In this document: positions 60,481 to 64,000 of the stretch, in pieces | Numbering within the stretch: position 1 is the first letter of the stretch | Layout: each line of letters begins with the position of its first letter | DNA from: Eudorina sp. 2006-703-Eu-15 | Lineage: Eukaryota; Chlorophyta; Chlorophyceae; Chlamydomonadales; Volvocaceae | Assembly: GCA_003117195.1 (NCBI GenBank) | Contig: BDSI01000057.1 | Span: forward strand, 1-64,000 | Length of the DNA stretch: 64,000 nt | Direction: 5' to 3' | Notes under the pieces: model-generated | The model's database searches: none | What the model was told of the DNA's origin: nothing | The model's input: the letters and a program-made list of their open reading frames with translations, nothing else | Made by a program: the position numbers and the translations under genes

Positions 60481-61692
60481 ATGGCAACTTCAACAATAAT
60501 ACAGCGCACCCCAAATTCGAATTCTGTGAGTGCGGCCGGACCGCGTCGCGGGGGCGCCGCGCGTTCCGTTCCGTCGATGTCCCGCCCGCGCGGACAGCTC
60601 CAGCCCAAGGCCCTCTTCCGCGACAACTGCGGTGGGACATCTCCCTACCTTCCCAGCCCTTTCAACACTGCGCCGTCTCCGGCTTCGGGCACTCGTCTGT
60701 CTCGCACACTGGGCCTCCTGGATACGCTCCTGGGCATGCCGCCCGACACGACGTCTTGCATGGCGAGGGAGCGCGTTATGCCCCTGGCTGTGGAGATCCA
60801 GGAGCTGCCCGGCCGCTACGACCTGTTCGCCGACTGTCCAGGTGAGAGCGTCCAGCTGAGACAGGGGGCCGGCGCGAGGGGAGCCTTGCATGGTGGAGAC
60901 GGGTGATGTCGCACCGCACTACTGCCGTCCGCTATAACGTTCATTCATTCATTCATTCATTCGTTCATTCATTCATTCACAACGCGCCTCAAACCCTCAA
61001 ATTTGCCGAAAATGGCGTGGCGGGAAAAACCTGCTCGTTGTTCTTGCGTCGTACGGATGAGCCTAGGTAGTCGTATGGGTGCTTCTGGGTAGTCGTACGG
61101 GTGATTCTAGGTAGTTGTACGGGTGATTACGGGTAGTCGTACAGGACTACGGGTATCTCTGGGAAGTCGTACGGGTGATTCTGGGTAGTTTTATGACGCT
61201 GCGCACAAGCGAACATGTAACCCACCCTCACGCCATCACATCCTGTGTACGGACGTACGGACGTACGGAATCCACGCCACAGGCTTGAGTGCGGAGGACA
61301 TCCAGGTGGAGGTCAGCAGGGAGGGTGTCCTCACTGTGGAGGGGAGCCGCAGCAGGCCAGGGGTGGCGGCCACGGCTGCAGCCGCAGACGAGAACCTGCC
61401 CAAGGCGGTGGAGCATATCGGCCTGGGGACCCACAAGGAACAGGGACTGCAGGGGACTGGCCTGGAGTCCACGCCCACGGCCAGCAGCAATGGTAGCAGC
61501 AGCCGTGAGGAAGTCTCTTCTTGGCACGTCAGCTACCGCTTCCGCCGCTCGTTCGTGTTGCCCGAGGACGCAGACGTGGAGGCGGTGACGGCGGCGCTGG
61601 ACAAGGGCGTTCTGACCGTCACGGTGCCGCGTAAAGCCCGGGAGGAGCCGCGGGTCCGCCGGGTGGCCGTGTCGGAGGGTGTACGGCTGTGA
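60481..61692 (+). CDS. Small heat-shock protein (HSP20/alpha-crystallin family), 256 aa, 2 exons
   Basis: ATP-independent holdase chaperone. Exons 60481-60841 and 61283-61692 with a phase-1 intron (CCAG/GTGAGA to CACAG/GC). The alpha-crystallin domain runs from about residue 106 to 250: ELPGRYDLFADCPG, AEDIQVEVSREGVLTVEG, SYRFRRSFVLPEDADVEAV, then the signature ALDKGVLTVTVPRKA (A-x-x-x-x-G-V-L type). The first 85 residues are rich in Ser, Arg, Pro and Thr with no acidic cluster, suggesting a chloroplast transit peptide as in some algal HSP22 proteins; this is inference. A loop of about 55 residues rich in Ala, Gly and Ser (about 143-195) replaces the usual short beta5-beta7 connection. No C-terminal I-x-I motif is seen (it ends VSEGVRL). 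Heat-shock element and TATA candidates upstream fit stress induction. Confidence 0.9.
60941..60979 (+). repeat. (ATTC)n microsatellite in HSP intron
   Basis: About nine consecutive ATTC units with one GTTC interruption, inside the intron of the small heat-shock gene. Confidence 0.95.
61062..61192 (+). repeat. About 24-bp tandem repeat in HSP intron
   Basis: Variants of GGTAGTCGTACGGGTGATTC recur five to six times with a spacing of roughly 22-27 bp, just upstream of the exon 2 acceptor. Confidence 0.85.
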
Positions 61693-62974
61693 AGGATGGC
61701 GGGGACGCGACCCGGCGCAAGCGGCCCGACTCGGCCGCGCTGTGGCAGGGTGCGTTACGGTGGAGGGTATAGTGCTGTAGTCGCCCAGCGTCGTGCAGAG
61801 CCCGCGCCCGAAGAGGCCGGAGCCCGGCGGGCTATGACGGGGTCGGGATGGCGGTGCAAGTTGCACGCGGGAACGAGGCTTTAGAGGCACCGTATGGTCA
61901 TTCTGTTATTACCAGGTTAGATGTGTCACCATTTCGTCGGGACGGTTGTGGTGCAGACCACAGTCCATGTTGCTGCGTGTGTTTTCCCTGTTTAGGGTAC
62001 GGATTTTAATCCCCGGTTGATGAGACCCTAGTGGTTACTCGGGGTATGTGTGATCTGCTAGCTAGAGGTTTCGCTTGATGTCACTGTGCAACGAGGCGCG
62101 TATGAGCGTGTGTGAGGGGACAGGGGTGGTGTTCAATGCCGATGCGCGGCGGCTGCCACTGCGGACTTTGTTGTGGCGAATTCGGGGTGCAGCGCCGCCC
62201 GAAGTGGGAAGTGCATGACTGCGGTCGGACGGCGGCAGCGACCGTGATGGACTTCATGACCCGCCGCGAACCCAGACTTGTCGTCAGACGGCGGCAGCTG
62301 CCGCCGCAGAGCTCAAGAGACTGAACCTGGAACATGACTGGCACAGAAGGCTCAGGTTATCGCTAGCAGGGAGGGCTGGGCAGGTGCTGTTCTGCATTGT
62401 TTGAATGTTCAGTTGTGTTCGCTAGAACATGAGAAGCTGTTGGCGCTTCTTTTTGTTCACGGAGGCGCATGTGGGGGATGCCTTGTCGACGCTACCGCGT
62501 ACGGCGGGTACGGCAGTCTTGGGGATGTGACGCGGATGCATCATTGTCAATGGAACTGGGCATGTCGCGCTAAGCGGGCGGCAGTGGGCATGTTGATGTG
62601 TGATTGCACATGTTGGATACGTGATATGGTTGGTGTAAGCGAGTACACATCCGGCGTATGTGTGCTGCGAATCCGGCAGGTCCTTCGGCATGGAACACAA
62701 TGCCCACGTGTGTGTGTGTGGCCCGTAGTACCGTATCCAAGCACTTGTTCTGTGCCTGGAACCTCCAATATGGGCGTAGCCTTATCAGAACTCAAATGCG
62801 TTCCAACGGATTTCTGTCTGTCCACGCTCCTTGTTTGTTGCGGACGGCTTCGGAGTTCAGACACCGAGGACCGGAGGACGTGCCGAGAGCATCCGTGCAG
62901 ACGGCGACACCACGGAGCGCGTTCTCAGGGGCCCTATGGGTGAGCACCCTGCCCCTTAGCGCCGCCGCTTGTAA
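61693..62974 (+). other. Probable long 3' untranslated region of the HSP gene
   Basis: No convincing protein in either strand. The first sense TGTAA motifs are at 62970-62974 and 63019-63023, about 1.3 kb after the stop. A 70-codon frame at 62112-62324 begins with a Cys-rich patch (GGCHCGLCCGEFG) but has no further support. Confidence 0.35.
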
Positions 62975-63973
62975 AGGTTGACGGTTGTCACCGACAAATG
63001 ACAATAAAATCATTATTTGTAATGCACCGTCTGTTTCAAGGGTAAGGGTCAGGTCAGGTGCTGAGATGGTATGGTATGGGGTTGGGTTCCGGAGCACTGC
63101 GCGGCTCCGGCACCGCATGATGCGATATACGGTCGTTATTTCGGCACAGTAGCTGCACGGCGTTTTGGGGAGGTTCATGGCTTGGAAGCCGACGGCCGCT
63201 GAGGACCTCCGCCGCATTGTAACGCTGCCATACCTACATCAAACGGATCAAACGGATTCGTCACACGTGTCGGGAGCAAGCGTACGGCTTGGTGCCGGGA
63301 GTCCAGCCGTACACCAGTACGGCAACCAAGTCGAAACCCCGCTCAGTCGTTAGAAGTCAGTTTCGTTCGCTCAGCAGTGAGATAAAATTCGTCGTACACG
63401 GCCGTTGCTATCCCCCACAGCGGCATCCCTATTGCATCCCACAACTATGGTGTTCCAACACCATCACAACTCTATCTCAACAGCTTCCCATACACCGTCT
63501 GCCGCACCGTCTGGCAGTCGCAATTCTGGTACACCATCCGCAGCCACTGCAACTCCCTCTCTCTCCCTCGCTGCACCGGTCATGGCCAATAGCGTCAAGC
63601 ACCCACCCTGCCACCAAGCCCGCCCTCGCACGTGCCCAGTCAAGCAGCTCACACAGCGCGCTGGCGCACAGGCCGGAGCCCTGGTCCTCTCCCGAGACCA
63701 GTAATGAAGAGATAAGAAGTGAATAGGACGGGGGCGGCGGGCACGTCCCGATGCGCCCCTCCCTGGCTCGCAGGGCCCACCACCGCGAGGGCCACTGGCC
63801 TGCTGATCCATCCCTCCCCCACAACAATGCGGTTTGTCAGCCGCTCACAAAGTACGGTAAGCGGTATCGTACATTCAAGAGCACGCGGTGGCCGGCCGGC
63901 CACTCCAGCCGGGGAGACGAGGAGCCGTAGGAGCTGCCGACCGGCGTTGCGGCATGCTCTTGCCGGGCCCGCA
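62975..63973. other. Intergenic; no confident gene
   Basis: Frames at 63289-63811 on both strands are Ser/Pro/Thr- or Arg/Gly-rich shadows of each other without recognisable domains. Confidence 0.4.
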
Positions 63974-64000
63974 TCAGAACTCCTCCATCTCCACATCCGC
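63974..64000 (-). CDS. Possible C-terminal end of a gene running off the window
   Basis: The minus strand reads ADVEMEEF followed by TGA (63976-63974). A short acidic C-terminus is plausible, but only eight codons are visible, so this rests on the edge of the window. Confidence 0.2.
   Translation of the reverse strand, partial: ADVEMEEF

Overview
The window is nuclear DNA of a green alga, most likely a volvocine (Chlamydomonas/Volvox-like) chlorophyte. The grounds are GC-rich exons with Ala/Gly/Pro-rich proteins, many GT-AG introns, TGTAA polyadenylation motifs, a large receptor-type TKL kinase with the ectodomain style common in Chlamydomonas, an F-box/LRR protein with long homopolymeric runs, and volvocine-like LINE and hAT remnants. 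No bacterial operon organisation is present.

Layout. 1-10733 is a tandem satellite (about 56 copies of a ~192-bp unit) that starts outside the window. 10734-14710 is gene-poor. 14711-28203 (minus) is one 14-exon gene for a membrane receptor-like protein kinase of about 1150 aa; I reconstructed it exon by exon and all intron phases agree. 28204-42560 is a transposon island: SINE-like repeats, a 42-bp minisatellite abutting a frameshifted LINE, two DNA elements nested in that LINE, G-rich tandem repeats, a decayed Polinton/virus-type family B DNA polymerase, and small MITEs. 42714-48624 (minus) is a four-exon F-box/LRR gene of about 1636 aa. 49858-52775 (plus) is a six-exon adenylate kinase, divergent from the F-box gene. 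54961-55767 (minus) is a small two-exon helical protein. 56095-56358 (minus) is a possible small targeted membrane protein. 57727-59283 (plus) is a damaged gene that ends in a truncated hAT element (59284-59930). 60481-61692 (plus) is a two-exon small heat-shock protein with a candidate TATA box and heat-shock element. The last bases may hold the C-terminus of a further minus-strand gene.

The intact genes are unrelated housekeeping, signalling and stress genes, and nothing suggests a shared pathway. The most unusual content is the satellite with its higher-order structure, the Polinton-type polymerase fossil carrying an intron-like MITE insertion, and the nested transposon stack. Exon boundaries are inferred from splice consensus, phase and protein motifs, not from transcripts.
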